Positions 44,230 through 54,284 are shown, counted from the stretch's first letter. The stretch: 64,000 nucleotides of DNA from Cognatilysobacter tabacisoli (GCF_003586305.1 NZ_QXJI01000001.1:930001-994000); one strand, 5' to 3'. The notes: generated by a model not told the origin, from the sequence alone. Made by a program: numbers and translations.

Positions 44230-44685
44230 CTATGGTGCCATCGATGCCGTGGGCCGCGCAGGCTGGCGTGCACGCCATGCCAGCCGGAGTTCACGGCGCA
44301 TGCAGGCGTCGATGCAGTCCGGCAGGCCGACGCGCGCGAAGCGGCGGCCGCCAGCGTCGACCCCGCGGAGCACGAGCAACGGTCCCCGCCACGCGAGCGT
44401 GAGTCCGGCGGCCTGCCCGCCGTCCACCAGTGCAGGGCGCAGCGCGTCGTGCGGCAGCACGAGCGCGAGAGGCGGCGCCGAGGCCAGGCTCGTCGCCAGC
44501 CGCATCGACCACAGAAGCGCCGCGGCGGCGAGCGGCAGCGACGCCCCCCAGTCCAGCTGGGAGTTCAGCGGCGCCAGCGCCGCGAGCCCGCCGGCGATGC
44601 GCACCAGCCACGCGAACGCCGGCGAAGCGCACCACTCAAGGCGGCAGACGGCGGATGTGTTCGACCAGCTGCTGGAGTTCGTCAT
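44230..44685 (-). CDS. YgfX/CptA-like inner-membrane protein
   Basis: At most 151 residues, overlapping the end of sdhE by 50 bases if begun at the only upstream ATG. The recognisable part starts [13 protein letters not shown], followed by two hydrophobic segments and a C-terminal [14 protein letters not shown]...LLVLRG...[13 protein letters not shown], which matches the short YgfX layout (two helices plus a small cytoplasmic domain). Partnership with SdhE (YgfY) is conserved in many proteobacteria. Sequence identity is modest, so the name rests partly on position. Confidence 0.65.
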   Translation of the reverse strand: MTNSSSWSNTSAVCRLEWCASPAFAWLVRIAGGLAALAPLNSQLDWGASLPLAAAALLWSMRLATSLASAPPLALVLPHDALRPALVDGGQAAGLTLAWRGPLLVLRGVDAGGRRFARVGLPDCIDACMRRELRLAWRARQPARPTASMAP

Positions 44686-44902
44686 CGGAAGACCGCTCGT
44701 AGCCCATGAACCATTGCCACAGCTTGTCGTCCTCGCAGGCCAGCAGTCGTAGGAATACGCCGCGCTCTTCGCTCGGCGCCTGCCGCCACGCGCGGTCCAG
44801 GTAGCGCTCCATGAGCTGGTCGAGCTCGCGCATCCCGCGCCGGCAGCGCCAGCGCAGGCGGCGCAGCTCGGCGGCGTCGGCGTCGTGGACGGGATCGGTC
44901 AT
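44636..44902 (-). CDS. sdhE: FAD assembly factor SdhE
   Basis: 88 residues. [22 protein letters not shown] contains the family RGxxE motif (RGMRELD), and [24 protein letters not shown] the conserved W-W/F-MG block. SdhE promotes covalent FAD attachment to SdhA. It sits between a MAPEG gene and ygfX, about 600 bases from sdhB, which supports the call. Confidence 0.93.
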   Translation of the reverse strand: MTDPVHDADAAELRRLRWRCRRGMRELDQLMERYLDRAWRQAPSEERGVFLRLLACEDDKLWQWFMGYERSSDDELQQLVEHIRRLPP

Positions 44903-44910
44903 CGCCGCGC

Positions 44911-45333
44911 TCAGCCGCTCAACAGGCCCACGGCCAGGTACGCCCACAGCAGCCACAGCACCATGCCGCCGGCCACATAGACGGCAAACCGGTGCATCAC
45001 CTTGTTGTAGGTGACGTGGATCCAGCTGTGCGCCACCCGCAGGGCCACGAAGGCCCAGCTCAGCGCCAGGCTGACGCCGTCGACCATCCCGATCTGCGCG
45101 GCCACGACGAGCGCCACGTAGAACAGCACCGGCAGTTCGAACAGGTTGCTGAAGTTGTCGGCGGCCCGGCTGTCGGTCAGCAGCGCCGAGGCCTGCGCGG
45201 ACGTGGCCACCTTCTGCGGGTGGATGCGCTCGCGCTTCATCTGGCCGATGCGCATGAAGTACATCCGCCACCACACCGCGAACGTCAGGCCGGCCATCGC
45301 CAGCGCGGGAAGGTAGATCGATCTGGCATCCAT
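44911..45333 (-). CDS. MAPEG family protein
   Basis: 140 residues with about four membrane helices. The family pattern is visible in [18 protein letters not shown] and [20 protein letters not shown] (RxxHSxIH). Bacterial members are glutathione-dependent membrane enzymes or have unknown roles. Its ATG at 45333 follows the sdhB-distal hairpin; sdhE begins 8 bases downstream. Confidence 0.88.
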   Translation of the reverse strand: MDARSIYLPALAMAGLTFAVWWRMYFMRIGQMKRERIHPQKVATSAQASALLTDSRAADNFSNLFELPVLFYVALVVAAQIGMVDGVSLALSWAFVALRVAHSWIHVTYNKVMHRFAVYVAGGMVLWLLWAYLAVGLLSG

Positions 45334-45414
45334 CAGCGGTTTCCTGCGGCGGCACGCGGTCCGGGTGCCCGGTCGCGAGTGTAGCCGGCGCCGCGAACGG
45401 CAGGCCCGATGCGA

Positions 45415-45439
45415 CCGGGCCCGCGCGAGGCGGGCCCGG
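45415..45439 (-). terminator. Strong hairpin downstream of sdhB
   Basis: A perfect 10-bp stem CCGGGCCCGC/GCGGGCCCGG with a 5-base loop lies 25 bases past the sdhB stop and before the MAPEG gene. No T tract follows on the minus strand, so it may be an mRNA-stabilising hairpin or a weak terminator. Confidence 0.45.
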
Positions 45440-45463
45440 AAGTGCACTCGCCGCCCGTTGGCA

Positions 45464-46246
45464 TCAGGCGCGGCGCGCGAGCATCAGCTTCTTGATCTCG
45501 CCGATCGCCTGTGCGGGATTCAGCCCCTTCGGGCAGGTCCGCGCGCAGTTCATGATCGTGTGGCAGCGGTAGAGCTTGAACGGGTCCTCGAGGTCGTCCA
45601 GCCGCGCGCCGGTGTCCTCATCGCGGCTGTCGACGATCCAGCGGTAGGCCTGCAGCAGCACGGCCGGGCCGAGGTAGCGGTCGCCGTTCCACCAGTAGCT
45701 CGGGCAGCTGGTCGAGCAGCACGCGCACAGGATGCACTCGTACAGGCCGTCGAGCTTCTTGCGATCCTCCGGCGACTGCAGCCGCTCGCGGTCCGACGGC
45801 TGCGGGCTCTGCGTGCGCAGCCACGGCTTGATCGACGCGTACTGCGCGTAGAAGTGGCTCAGGTCGGGAACCAGGTCCTTGACCACCGGCATGTGCGGCA
45901 GCGGGTAGACCGGGATCTCGCCGGCGCCGCAGTCGGCGATCGCCTTCGTGCAGGCCAGCGTGTTGGTGCCGTCGATGTTCATCGCGCACGAGCCGCAGAT
46001 GCCCTCGCGGCACGAACGCCGGAACGTCAGCGTCGGGTCGATCTCGTTCTTGATCTTGATCAGCGCGTCCAGGACCATCGGACCGCACGCCGCCATGTCC
46101 ACCTCGTAGGTGTCCACGCGCGGGTTCATGCCGTCGTCGGGGTTCCAGCGGTAGACCTTGAAGGTGCGCGCCTGCTTCGCGCCCGGCGCGTCGAAGTGAC
46201 GGCCCTTCTGGATCTGCGAGTTCTTCGGGAGGGTGAATTCAGCCAC
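45464..46246 (-). CDS. sdhB: Succinate dehydrogenase iron-sulfur subunit
   Basis: 260 residues. The [2Fe-2S] ligands are in [10 protein letters not shown] and NTLAC; the [4Fe-4S]/[3Fe-4S] ligands are in [16 protein letters not shown] and [17 protein letters not shown]. It carries electrons from SdhA flavin to ubiquinone. It starts 14 bases after sdhA and is the last gene of the operon. Confidence 0.97.
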   Translation of the reverse strand: MAEFTLPKNSQIQKGRHFDAPGAKQARTFKVYRWNPDDGMNPRVDTYEVDMAACGPMVLDALIKIKNEIDPTLTFRRSCREGICGSCAMNIDGTNTLACTKAIADCGAGEIPVYPLPHMPVVKDLVPDLSHFYAQYASIKPWLRTQSPQPSDRERLQSPEDRKKLDGLYECILCACCSTSCPSYWWNGDRYLGPAVLLQAYRWIVDSRDEDTGARLDDLEDPFKLYRCHTIMNCARTCPKGLNPAQAIGEIKKLMLARRA

Positions 46247-46260
46247 GTGCTCGCTCCAGG

Positions 46261-48054
46261 TCAGTAGACGCGCTTCTTCGGCGGCACCACGCCCACGTCG
46301 TCGCTCAACGTGTACATGTGGACCGGCCGGTAGTCGATCGCGGTGTTGCCCGCGTCATCGACCGCGCACAGCGTGTGCTTCATCCAGCTGGCGTCGTCGC
46401 GCTCCGGGAAATCCTCGCGCGCGTGCGCGCCGCGGGACTCGGTGCGGTTCTCGGCCGACACGATCGTCGCCAGCGCCTGGCCGAGCAGGTTCGAGACCTC
46501 GTAGGTCTCGACCAGGTCGGAGTTCCAGATCAGCGAACGGTCGCTCACGCGGACGTCCTGGAACGAGGCGTGGATCTCGCGCATCTTGCGCACGCCGTCG
46601 GCCAGCGTCTCGCCGGTGCGGAACACCGCGGCGTCGGCCTGCATCGTGCGCTGCATCTTGTCGCGGATGACCGACGTCGGCGTGCCGCCGTTGGCGTTGC
46701 GCAGCTTGTCCAGCCGCGCCAGCGCCTCGTCGCAGGCGTCGCCGGCGAGCTTGGCGTGCTTGCCGTCGACCTTGACGGTCTCGGCGGCGCGGTTGGCCAC
46801 CGCGCGACCGAACACGACCAGGTCCAGCAGCGAGTTCGAGCCCAGGCGGTTGGCGCCGTGCACCGACACGCAGGCCGCCTCGCCGATCGCGTACAGGCCC
46901 GGCACGACCGCGTCCGGGTTGCCGTTGCGCAGCTGCACGACTTCGCCGTGGTAGTTGGTCGGGATGCCGCCCATGTTGTAGTGGACGGTCGGGATCACCG
47001 GGATCGGCTGCTTCTCGACGTCGACATTGGCGAAGATGCGCGCCGACTCGGCGATGCCGGGCAGCTTTTCGTGGATCACTTCCGGCCCGAGGTGGGTCAG
47101 GTCGAGCAGGATGTGGTCCTTGTGCTCGCCGACGCCGCGGCCCTCGCGGACCTCCATCGTCATCGCGCGGCTGACCATGTCGCGCGGCGCGAGGTCCTTG
47201 ACGCTCGGCGCGTAGCGCTCCATGAAGCGCTCGCCCTGCGCATTGCGCAGGATGCCGCCTTCGCCGCGCACGCCCTCGGTGATAAGGCAGCCGGCGCCGT
47301 AGATGCCGGTCGGGTGGAACTGCACGAACTCCATGTCCTGCAGCGCCAGGCCGGCGCGCAGCGCCATGCCGCCGCCGTCGCCGGTGCAGGTGTGCGCCGA
47401 GGTCGCGGAGAAATACGCGCGGCCGTAGCCGCCGGTCGCCAGCACCGTGCCCTGCGCCTTGAACAGGTGCAGCGTGCCCTCGGCCATGTCGAGCGCGAGC
47501 ACGCCGCGGCAGGCACCGTCGGCGTCCATGATCAGGTCGAGCGCGAAGTACTCGATGAAGAACTGCGCGTCGTGCGCGAGCGACTGCTGGTACAGCGTGT
47601 GCAGGATCGCGTGGCCGGTGCGGTCGGCCGCGGCGCAGGTGCGCTGGGCCGGCGGACCTTCGCCGAAGCGCGTGGTCATGCCGCCGAACGGGCGCTGGTA
47701 GATCCGGCCGTCCTCGGTGCGCGAGAACGGCACGCCGTAGTGCTCCAGCTCGATGATCGCGGGGATCGCCTCGCGGCACATGTACTCGATCGCGTCCTGG
47801 TCGCCCAGCCAGTCCGAGCCCTTGACGGTGTCGAAGAAGTGGTAGCGCCAGTCGTCCTCGCCCATGTTGGCCAGCGCCGCGGCGACGCCGCCCTGTGCGG
47901 CCACGGTGTGCGAGCGGGTCGGGAACACCTTGCTGATGCACGCGGTCTTCAGCCCCTTCTGGGCCAGGCCGAACGTGGCGCGCAGGCCGGCGCCGCCGGC
48001 GCCGACGACGACCATGTCGAAGGTGTGTTCGTGGATCTGGTAGGCAGCGGGCAT
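46261..48054 (-). CDS. sdhA: Succinate dehydrogenase flavoprotein subunit
   Basis: 597 residues. FAD-binding [13 protein letters not shown]; the covalent flavin His lies in [10 protein letters not shown]; active-site region [23 protein letters not shown]-terminal dicarboxylate-binding blocks and the end [12 protein letters not shown] are all present. It oxidises succinate to fumarate in complex II and the TCA cycle. Covalent FAD loading probably uses SdhE (44636-44902) and the SdhAF4-like product (48956-49162). Confidence 0.98.
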   Translation of the reverse strand: MPAAYQIHEHTFDMVVVGAGGAGLRATFGLAQKGLKTACISKVFPTRSHTVAAQGGVAAALANMGEDDWRYHFFDTVKGSDWLGDQDAIEYMCREAIPAIIELEHYGVPFSRTEDGRIYQRPFGGMTTRFGEGPPAQRTCAAADRTGHAILHTLYQQSLAHDAQFFIEYFALDLIMDADGACRGVLALDMAEGTLHLFKAQGTVLATGGYGRAYFSATSAHTCTGDGGGMALRAGLALQDMEFVQFHPTGIYGAGCLITEGVRGEGGILRNAQGERFMERYAPSVKDLAPRDMVSRAMTMEVREGRGVGEHKDHILLDLTHLGPEVIHEKLPGIAESARIFANVDVEKQPIPVIPTVHYNMGGIPTNYHGEVVQLRNGNPDAVVPGLYAIGEAACVSVHGANRLGSNSLLDLVVFGRAVANRAAETVKVDGKHAKLAGDACDEALARLDKLRNANGGTPTSVIRDKMQRTMQADAAVFRTGETLADGVRKMREIHASFQDVRVSDRSLIWNSDLVETYEVSNLLGQALATIVSAENRTESRGAHAREDFPERDDASWMKHTLCAVDDAGNTAIDYRPVHMYTLSDDVGVVPPKKRVY

Positions 48055-48087
48055 CTCTCGATTCCTGTTATGGACCGCCGACCGAGG

Positions 48088-48483
48088 TCAGACGGCACCC
48101 AGCGCGATACGGACGACGGCGAGCACGCTGGCGATGGCCGCGAGAGCGCAGATGAAGCGCACCGCCAGTTGGGCGGCGATCGCCAGCCCGTGGGCGTGCA
48201 CGTAGTCCTCGATGATCACCTGCAGGCCGAGCTGGGCGTGCCAGAACATCGCGATGAGGAAGGCCACCAGGGCGACGGCATGGAACGGCCTGGCGATCGC
48301 GGCGCGGACCGTGCCGTAGTCGTCGCCAGCGAGCGACACCACCAGCCACAGCACGTACAGCGCGAGGAACACGAGTGCGACCGCGGTGATGCGCTGGGCG
48401 ATCCAGTGACCGGTGCCGTCCTTCGCCGAGCCGAGGCCGCGGGCGGTCTTGAGCGGATTGCGCAGGCGGTTTGAGCGGTTCAT
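48088..48483 (-). CDS. sdhD: Succinate dehydrogenase membrane anchor subunit
   Basis: 131 residues with three membrane helices. GTGHWIAQRITAVALVF and FWHAQLGLQVIIEDYVHAHG contain the conserved His and the DYVH quinone/heme region. It anchors complex II with SdhC. The start overlaps the sdhC stop (ATGA). Confidence 0.93.
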   Translation of the reverse strand: MNRSNRLRNPLKTARGLGSAKDGTGHWIAQRITAVALVFLALYVLWLVVSLAGDDYGTVRAAIARPFHAVALVAFLIAMFWHAQLGLQVIIEDYVHAHGLAIAAQLAVRFICALAAIASVLAVVRIALGAV

Positions 48484-48875
48484 GCGGCACCCCGCTGGGT
48501 CATCGCGACCAGCCAGATCAGCGCGGTGACGACCAGGCTGCCGACCACGCTGAACCAGCTGTTGCGCACGAAGTCGTCGACCTTGTACGCGTAGCCGGCG
48601 TCCTGCACGAGGTGGCGGATGCCGTTGATCAGGTGGTACGACAGCGCCCAGCTCCAGCCAAACAGGACCAGGAAGCCGAAGCCCGACCCGGCAATGGAAT
48701 TGAAGTGCGCCCAGCGGTCAGGCCCGGCGGCAAGCGAGACCAGCCCCCAGACGACCAGCAGGCTGCCGACGGCGAGGATCACGCCGGTGGCGCGGTGGAG
48801 GATCGACGTCACCATCTGTACCTGCCAGCGGTAGACCTGCAGGTGCGGTGACAAGGGGCGTTCGCGGTTCGCCAT
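48480..48875 (-). CDS. sdhC: Succinate dehydrogenase cytochrome b556 subunit
   Basis: 131 residues with three membrane helices. The N-terminal RPLSPHLQVYRWQVQMVTSILHRATG (Ser/Arg quinone-site region) and SYHLINGIRHL, with the heme-ligating His, are diagnostic. It is the first structural gene of sdhCDAB, 80 bases after the SdhAF4-like gene on the same strand. Confidence 0.95.
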   Translation of the reverse strand: MANRERPLSPHLQVYRWQVQMVTSILHRATGVILAVGSLLVVWGLVSLAAGPDRWAHFNSIAGSGFGFLVLFGWSWALSYHLINGIRHLVQDAGYAYKVDDFVRNSWFSVVGSLVVTALIWLVAMTQRGAA

Positions 48876-48955
48876 GACGATGGCAGTCCAGTCGGGGCGG
48901 CAGGGCCGCGGGGCGGAATGACGCTCGGGAGACGCGGTGCAGGTACGTGATGAAG

Positions 48956-49162
48956 CTAGAAATCGATGCAGCGTCCGTTCTTTTCCCAGTCGCCGTATCG
49001 CGTGGGCTCCAGCCCCTCGCGGCCACCCACCTCGGGTGGCAGGACCGCGGCCTCGCCCTGCGCACCGCCCGGTTTGGACGTCGCAGGCTCGACAGCCGCG
49101 CGCTCCAGCGGGGCGTCGGCGGCCGGCGTGGCAGGGGCGTCCGGTGGGCTCTGGCCTATCAT
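48956..49162 (-). CDS. Succinate dehydrogenase assembly factor 4-like protein (DUF1674)
   Basis: 68 residues. A low-complexity Ala/Pro-rich half precedes the conserved C-terminal block GLEPTRYGDWEKNGRCIDF, the hallmark of DUF1674/SDHAF4. In eukaryotes SDHAF4 binds flavinated SdhA and aids assembly of complex II; the bacterial role is inferred. The ATG at 49162 gives the usual short N terminus. It lies directly upstream of sdhC, same strand, and only 29 bases separate its start from the divergent ygfZ. Confidence 0.9.
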   Translation of the reverse strand: MIGQSPPDAPATPAADAPLERAAVEPATSKPGGAQGEAAVLPPEVGGREGLEPTRYGDWEKNGRCIDF

Positions 49163-49191
49163 CACGATCCCGAATTTTATGCCCCGCCCCC

Positions 49192-50061
49192 ATGCATGAC
49201 AACCCGCAAGCCCCGTCCGATCGGGCATTCGCCCTCGACGACCATGCCGTGATCGAGTTTGCGGGGGCCGACGCGGTCGCGTTCGCGCAGGCGCAGTTCA
49301 TGAGCGACCTGACGGCGATCGCGGCGGGGCAATGGCAATGGAGCGGCTGGCTGACGCCCAAGGGCCGGGTCGTTGCGCTGTTCATGCTGCTGCGGCTCGC
49401 CGACGACCGCTTGTGGCTGGTGCTGCCCGATGTGGACGCCGGAACATTCGCCGCCGCGCTGTCGAGGTTCGTCTTCCGCAGCAAGGTCAAGGTGGCGGTG
49501 CGCACCGAACTGCGCGTCGCCGGAATCCTCGCATCCGACCGTCCCGGCGACGCGCGCATCGTCGGCGAGCCCGGAGGCGTCGTCGCGATCGATCGGAGCG
49601 ACGTCGACCAGCCGCGAACGCTGCTCGTCTCGAGCGAACGCAGCGACGCGGACGCAGATAGATCGACGCAGTGGCGCGCCGCCGACCTGCTTGCCGGCAT
49701 TCCGCGGCTGGGCGCTTCGCAGCGCGAACAGTGGACGCCGCAGCAGCTCTCGCTCGAGCGCCTGCAGGCCTTCAGCGTGAAGAAGGGCTGCTACCCCGGG
49801 CAGGAAATCGTGGCGCGCACCCATTTCCTCGGCAAGGCCAAGCGCGGCCTGCTGCTGGTCGAAGCCGATGCACCGCTGCAGGAGGGCGGCGCGCTGGTGG
49901 CGGGCGACGCCGACGTGGGTACGGTGATCGCAACCGCGGCACAAGCCGGACGCCACCTCGGCCTCGCCGTGGCGACGCTGGACCGCGATGCCTCCCTGCA
50001 GCATTCGGTGGACGGCGTGCCGGTGGCCGAAATGCCCCTGCGCCGTCCCTTGGCGCCCTAG
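49192..50061 (+). CDS. ygfZ: tRNA-modifying/iron-sulfur maturation protein YgfZ (GcvT-like)
   Basis: 289 residues. The folate-binding GcvT-like fold ends in the YgfZ signature FSVKKGCYPGQEIVARTHFLGK (KGCYxGQE with the reactive Cys). It supports maturation or repair of certain Fe-S enzymes, including succinate dehydrogenase in some organisms. It is divergent from the SdhAF4-like/sdh genes and its last 4 bases overlap the convergent asnB. Confidence 0.92.
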   Translation: MHDNPQAPSDRAFALDDHAVIEFAGADAVAFAQAQFMSDLTAIAAGQWQWSGWLTPKGRVVALFMLLRLADDRLWLVLPDVDAGTFAAALSRFVFRSKVKVAVRTELRVAGILASDRPGDARIVGEPGGVVAIDRSDVDQPRTLLVSSERSDADADRSTQWRAADLLAGIPRLGASQREQWTPQQLSLERLQAFSVKKGCYPGQEIVARTHFLGKAKRGLLLVEADAPLQEGGALVAGDADVGTVIATAAQAGRHLGLAVATLDRDASLQHSVDGVPVAEMPLRRPLAP

Positions 50062-52001
50062 CCGCCGGTGACCGCGGCGCGCTCGGCAAGCCAGTGCTCG
50101 CGCCAGGCCTGGAACATCAGCACGTTCCACAGGTGGGTGTGCCATTTGCGCTCGCCGGCGCCGAACCGCTGCCACAGCCCGTCGACCGCGTCGGGATCGA
50201 ACACGCGCTCGCGGTGCAGCCGGTCGCGGGCCAGCAGGTCGTCCGCCCACTCGCGCAGGTCGCCTCGCAGCCACTGCGTGACGGGTGCCCCGAAACCGCG
50301 CTTGCCGCGATCGACCATCGCGTCGGGCAGGTAGCGACGCAGCACCTGCTTCAGCAGGTACTTGTTGCCGCGTTCGTGGCGCTTGAGCGCGAGCGGCAGC
50401 GACCAGGCGAACTCCGCCACCCGCGTATCGAGCAGCGGCGCGCGCGCTTCCAGCCCGACCGCCATCGTGGTCCGGTCGACCTTGCACAGCAGGTCGTCCG
50501 GAAGGTACGCGAGATAGTCAGCCAGCATCATCGCGTCGGCCGGCGTGCCGAGCCCGTGCAGCGGCTCGGCCTCGTCGTAGACGACCGGCGGGGTGTGCGC
50601 ACCGGGCAGCACCGCGTCCGGGTCCCGCCAGCGCAGCACGCGCTGCCGGTAGACGTCGCCGATCCCGCGCGCGCCCATCTCCGCGGCGAGCGCGGCGAAG
50701 CCGCCGGCCCGTGAGTCCTCGCCGTGGCCGCGGGCGCTGCGCGCCAGCAGGCGCCGGACGGGAGCCGGCACGCGACGCTGCCAGCGCAGGTTGCGCAGCG
50801 CGCGTTCGTAGCGCTTGTAGCCGAAGAACAGCTCGTCGCCGCCGTCGCCGGACAGCACGACCGTGACCGCACTGCGCGCCAGCCGCGCGACCAGCGCGGT
50901 TGGCACCTGCGAGGCGTCGGCGAACGGCTCGTCGAACATCGCCGGCAGGGTCGGCACCACGGCCAGCGCATCCGCGCCGGTCACGTACAGCTCGGTGTGG
51001 TCGGCGTGCAGGTGGTCGGCCACTTCGCGCGCCAACGGCGCCTCGTCGTGGTGCGAACCCTCGAATCCAATGGTGAAACTGCGCACGGGATGGGCGCTCT
51101 GCGCCTGCATCAACGCGGTGACTACCGACGAATCGGTGCCGCCGGACAGGAACACCCCGACCGGCACGTCCGCGACCATGCGCTCGGCCACCGCGGCGCG
51201 CAGCAGCGCGTCGAGCTGCTGCTCGGCCTCGCGCGCGTCGCCGTCGAAGCCGCTGCGCAGCGCCGCCGCCATCCGCTCGCGCGCGTTCCAGTAACGGTGC
51301 TGGTCGCGGTGCGGGTCGTGCGCGCCGGCTCCGGCAGCCACGGTCGCGGCATCGAAGCGCAGCAGGGTGCCCGGCTGGAGCTTGAAGCAGCGCTCGTGGA
51401 TCGCGTGCGGCGCCGGAATGTAATCGAGCTTCAGCAGCAGGCCCAGTGCATTGCGGTCGACGTCGTTGTCGAACGCCGGGTGCCGCCACAGCGCCTTGAG
51501 CTCGGAGCCGAACACCAGCGTGTCGCCGGCCCAGCCGTAGTACAGCGGCTTCTTGCCGACCCGGTCGCGGGCCAGCCACAGGCACCGCTGCGTGCGATCC
51601 CATAGCGCAATCGCGAACATGCCGTGGCACTGGGCGATCGCCTGCTCGACGCCCCACTCCACCACGGCCGCGAGCAGCACCTCGGTGTCCGAGTGCCCGC
51701 GGAAGGCGTGGCCGCGAGCCACCAGCACCTCGCGCAGCGCGTGGAAGTTGTAGACCTCGCCGTTGAACGCGATCACGTAGCGACCATCGGCCGACGCCAT
51801 CGGCTGGTGGCCGAGCGGCGACAGGTCCTGGATGCTCAGGCGCCGGTGCGCCAGCGCGACGCCTGCCTCCGCGTCGGCCCACACGCCGCGATCGTCCGGC
51901 CCGCGGTGCGCGAGCCGGTCGCCCATCGCGCCGGCCAGCGCGAGCAGCGCCGCTTCGCCCGTGTCGGGGGTCGCGCGCAGCAGGCCGGCCAGTCCGCACA
52001 T
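50058..52001 (-). CDS. asnB: Asparagine synthase (glutamine-hydrolysing)
   Basis: 647 residues. Cys2 (MCGLAGLL) is the glutaminase nucleophile; AHRGPDDRG and FNGEVYNFHALRE follow. The synthetase domain has SGGTDSSVVTAL near residue 283 and LSGDGGDELFFGYKRY. It starts 6 bases after the E1 dehydrogenase gene, so the two are probably cotranscribed. It could make asparagine or, as in many asnB-like genes of glycan loci, amidate a sugar acid; the location in a housekeeping region favours the former. Confidence 0.88.
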   Translation of the reverse strand: MCGLAGLLRATPDTGEAALLALAGAMGDRLAHRGPDDRGVWADAEAGVALAHRRLSIQDLSPLGHQPMASADGRYVIAFNGEVYNFHALREVLVARGHAFRGHSDTEVLLAAVVEWGVEQAIAQCHGMFAIALWDRTQRCLWLARDRVGKKPLYYGWAGDTLVFGSELKALWRHPAFDNDVDRNALGLLLKLDYIPAPHAIHERCFKLQPGTLLRFDAATVAAGAGAHDPHRDQHRYWNARERMAAALRSGFDGDAREAEQQLDALLRAAVAERMVADVPVGVFLSGGTDSSVVTALMQAQSAHPVRSFTIGFEGSHHDEAPLAREVADHLHADHTELYVTGADALAVVPTLPAMFDEPFADASQVPTALVARLARSAVTVVLSGDGGDELFFGYKRYERALRNLRWQRRVPAPVRRLLARSARGHGEDSRAGGFAALAAEMGARGIGDVYRQRVLRWRDPDAVLPGAHTPPVVYDEAEPLHGLGTPADAMMLADYLAYLPDDLLCKVDRTTMAVGLEARAPLLDTRVAEFAWSLPLALKRHERGNKYLLKQVLRRYLPDAMVDRGKRGFGAPVTQWLRGDLREWADDLLARDRLHRERVFDPDAVDGLWQRFGAGERKWHTHLWNVLMFQAWREHWLAERAAVTGG

Positions 52002-52007
52002 GGCGCG

Positions 52008-54284
52008 TTACGCCAGCCGCGACGCGGCGGCGACGATGTCGTCTTCCGCCGGAATGACCAGGAAGGCCGCACCGGCCAGCGGCGTGTAGGTGTCGACGCC
52101 GACGACGCGCTGGAACGGCCGGCCGCCGAAGCCCCCCTCGGCGATCGCGGTGATCACGCCCTCGCCGACGCCGGCGCTGTGGCGCCCCTCGTCGACGATC
52201 AGGATACGCTTGGCCGTGGCGGCCTGCGCCACGATGTAGGCCTCGTTCAACGGCACCAGCCAGCGCAGGTCGACCACGCGGCATCGCCAACCGTGCGCCG
52301 CCTCGATCTGCCGCGCCGCGCGCAGGCTCATCGGCACGCCGTTGCCGTAGGTGAAGATCACCAGGTCATCGGCGCCCTCCCCGTAGACGCGGCCCTCGCC
52401 GAGCGGCATCGCCTGGTCCGGCGCCGGGTACGTCGTCAGCCACTGGCCGTCGCCCGGTTCGTACAGGTCCTTGGTCATGTACAGCGCGATCGGCTCGAGG
52501 AACACGCTGACGCGGCCGTCGACCTTGGCCAGCGCGGTGAGCGTGCGCAGCATCGTTGCCGCGTCGTCGCCGCGCGACGGGCAGCCGACCACCAGGCCCG
52601 GAATGTCGCGCAGCGCCGTGATCGAGTTGTCGTTGTGGAAGTGCCCGCCGAAGCCGCGCTGGTAGCCGAGGCCGGCGATGCGCACGACCATCGGGTTGGC
52701 GTACTGGTTGTTGCTGAAGAACTGCAGCGAGGCCGCTTCGCCGCGGATCTGGTCGCAGGCGTTGTGGAAATACGCCAGGTACTGGATCTCCGGGATCGGC
52801 AGCAGGCCGACATTGGCGAAGCCCTGGGCCATGCCGAGGATCATCGTCTCGTCGAGCAGCGTGTTGAACACGCGGCGCGGACCGAACGCCTTCTGCAGGC
52901 CCTTGGTGACCGTGTAGACGCCGCCCTTCTGCGCCACGTCCTCGCCGAACAGCAGCGTCTCCGGGTACTTGGCGAACAGGTCGTGCAGCGCGTTGTTGAT
53001 CTGGATCGCCAGGTGGCGCGGCGGCTGGTTCTCCGGCAGCTTGGCCTCGCCGCCGAACACCTCGAGCCGGCGATCGGCATGGTCCGCGCGCGACGCCTCG
53101 GCGGCGACGGCCGCCGGCGTGTAAGGGGCCAGCGGCGCGATCACGTCGGCCAGCGCAGTGATCTTGGGGCGGCGATCGGCTTCCTCGGCCGCGGCAAAGC
53201 AGCGCTTGCGCGTGGCCTCGTACAGCTCCAGGACCTCGTCCTTCGACATCAGCCCCGACTCGAGCGCGATCGTCGCCGAGCGCAGCAGAGGGTCGCTGGC
53301 CTCGACCGCGCACAGCTCCTCGACCGGGCGCCACTCGATCTCGAAGTCGGTGCCGGCGTGGCCCATGATCCGGGTCGTGCGCAGGTGCAGGAACGTCGGG
53401 CGCCGGGTCGTGCGGCAGTGCTCGACCGCGCGCTGCACGTCGGCGTAGCCGGCGGCGAGGTCCAACCCGTCGGCGGCGAAATAGTCCAGCCCGTCCATGT
53501 GGCGGAAGCGGTTGCCGATCCAGCCGCCGGGCGTCTTGACCGAGATGCCGATGCCGTTGTCCTCGCAGACGAACAGCACCGGCGCTGGCAGCTTCTGGTA
53601 GGCCGTCCACGCCGCCGCGTTGAACGCGGTCTGCGCGGTCGCGTGGTTGGCCGAGGCGTCGCCGAAACTGCAGATCGCGATGCTGTCGTCCGGGATCGGC
53701 AGCGCGTGGCCCAGGCGCTTGCCGGTCTCGATCGCGATCGCGGTGCCCAGCGCCTTCGGCAGGTGCGAGGCGATCGTCGAGGTCTGCGGCAGCACCCACA
53801 GCGGCTTGCTGCCCCACACCTTGTGGCGGCCGCCGGATGCCGGGTCGTCCTGGCTGGCGGCGAAGCTCAGCGCCGAGTCCATCACCGGGTCCATGCCCGG
53901 TAGCTTGCGGAAGCGCTCGGCCATGAAGCCGCCGGAGCGGTAGTGCAGGAACCCCGGATCGGTGTGGCGCGTGAGCCGCGCGACCATCGCATTGCCTTCG
54001 TGCCCGCTCGAGCCGATCGTGTAGAAGACCTTGTTCTGCACGCGCAGCACGCGCGCCATCAGGTCGAGGTGCCGCGAGATCAGCTGCGACTCGAACAGCT
54101 CACGGAAGCCGCGCGCGTCGAGCGCGCTGCCGTCGAGGATCGCCTCGCCGGGTGCCGGACGCGCGTCGGCACGGCCGCTCCACTGGCGCACGAACTCGCT
54201 GAAGTTCACGTCGCAGATCTCGGCGCGGTTCAAGCCCTTCATGCGCGCGGGGATCGGGTTCGGGATCGGGGCAAACTGGGACAT
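52008..54284 (-). CDS. Fused E1 alpha/beta 2-oxoacid dehydrogenase (branched-chain type)
   Basis: 758 residues from ATG 54284, which has GGAG 8 bases upstream. The alpha half contains the thiamine-diphosphate region CSFGDASANHATAQTAFN ending in FVCEDN (GDA replaces the usual GDG). The beta half has LLFGEDVAQKGGVYTVTKGL, RVFNTLLDETMILGMAQGFA and HYSAGVGEG-like RHSAGVGEGVI. It should decarboxylate a 2-oxoacid and pass the acyl group to an E2 lipoyl domain. No E2 or E3 gene lies nearby, so partners must be encoded elsewhere. Confidence 0.87.
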   Translation of the reverse strand: MSQFAPIPNPIPARMKGLNRAEICDVNFSEFVRQWSGRADARPAPGEAILDGSALDARGFRELFESQLISRHLDLMARVLRVQNKVFYTIGSSGHEGNAMVARLTRHTDPGFLHYRSGGFMAERFRKLPGMDPVMDSALSFAASQDDPASGGRHKVWGSKPLWVLPQTSTIASHLPKALGTAIAIETGKRLGHALPIPDDSIAICSFGDASANHATAQTAFNAAAWTAYQKLPAPVLFVCEDNGIGISVKTPGGWIGNRFRHMDGLDYFAADGLDLAAGYADVQRAVEHCRTTRRPTFLHLRTTRIMGHAGTDFEIEWRPVEELCAVEASDPLLRSATIALESGLMSKDEVLELYEATRKRCFAAAEEADRRPKITALADVIAPLAPYTPAAVAAEASRADHADRRLEVFGGEAKLPENQPPRHLAIQINNALHDLFAKYPETLLFGEDVAQKGGVYTVTKGLQKAFGPRRVFNTLLDETMILGMAQGFANVGLLPIPEIQYLAYFHNACDQIRGEAASLQFFSNNQYANPMVVRIAGLGYQRGFGGHFHNDNSITALRDIPGLVVGCPSRGDDAATMLRTLTALAKVDGRVSVFLEPIALYMTKDLYEPGDGQWLTTYPAPDQAMPLGEGRVYGEGADDLVIFTYGNGVPMSLRAARQIEAAHGWRCRVVDLRWLVPLNEAYIVAQAATAKRILIVDEGRHSAGVGEGVITAIAEGGFGGRPFQRVVGVDTYTPLAGAAFLVIPAEDDIVAAASRLA

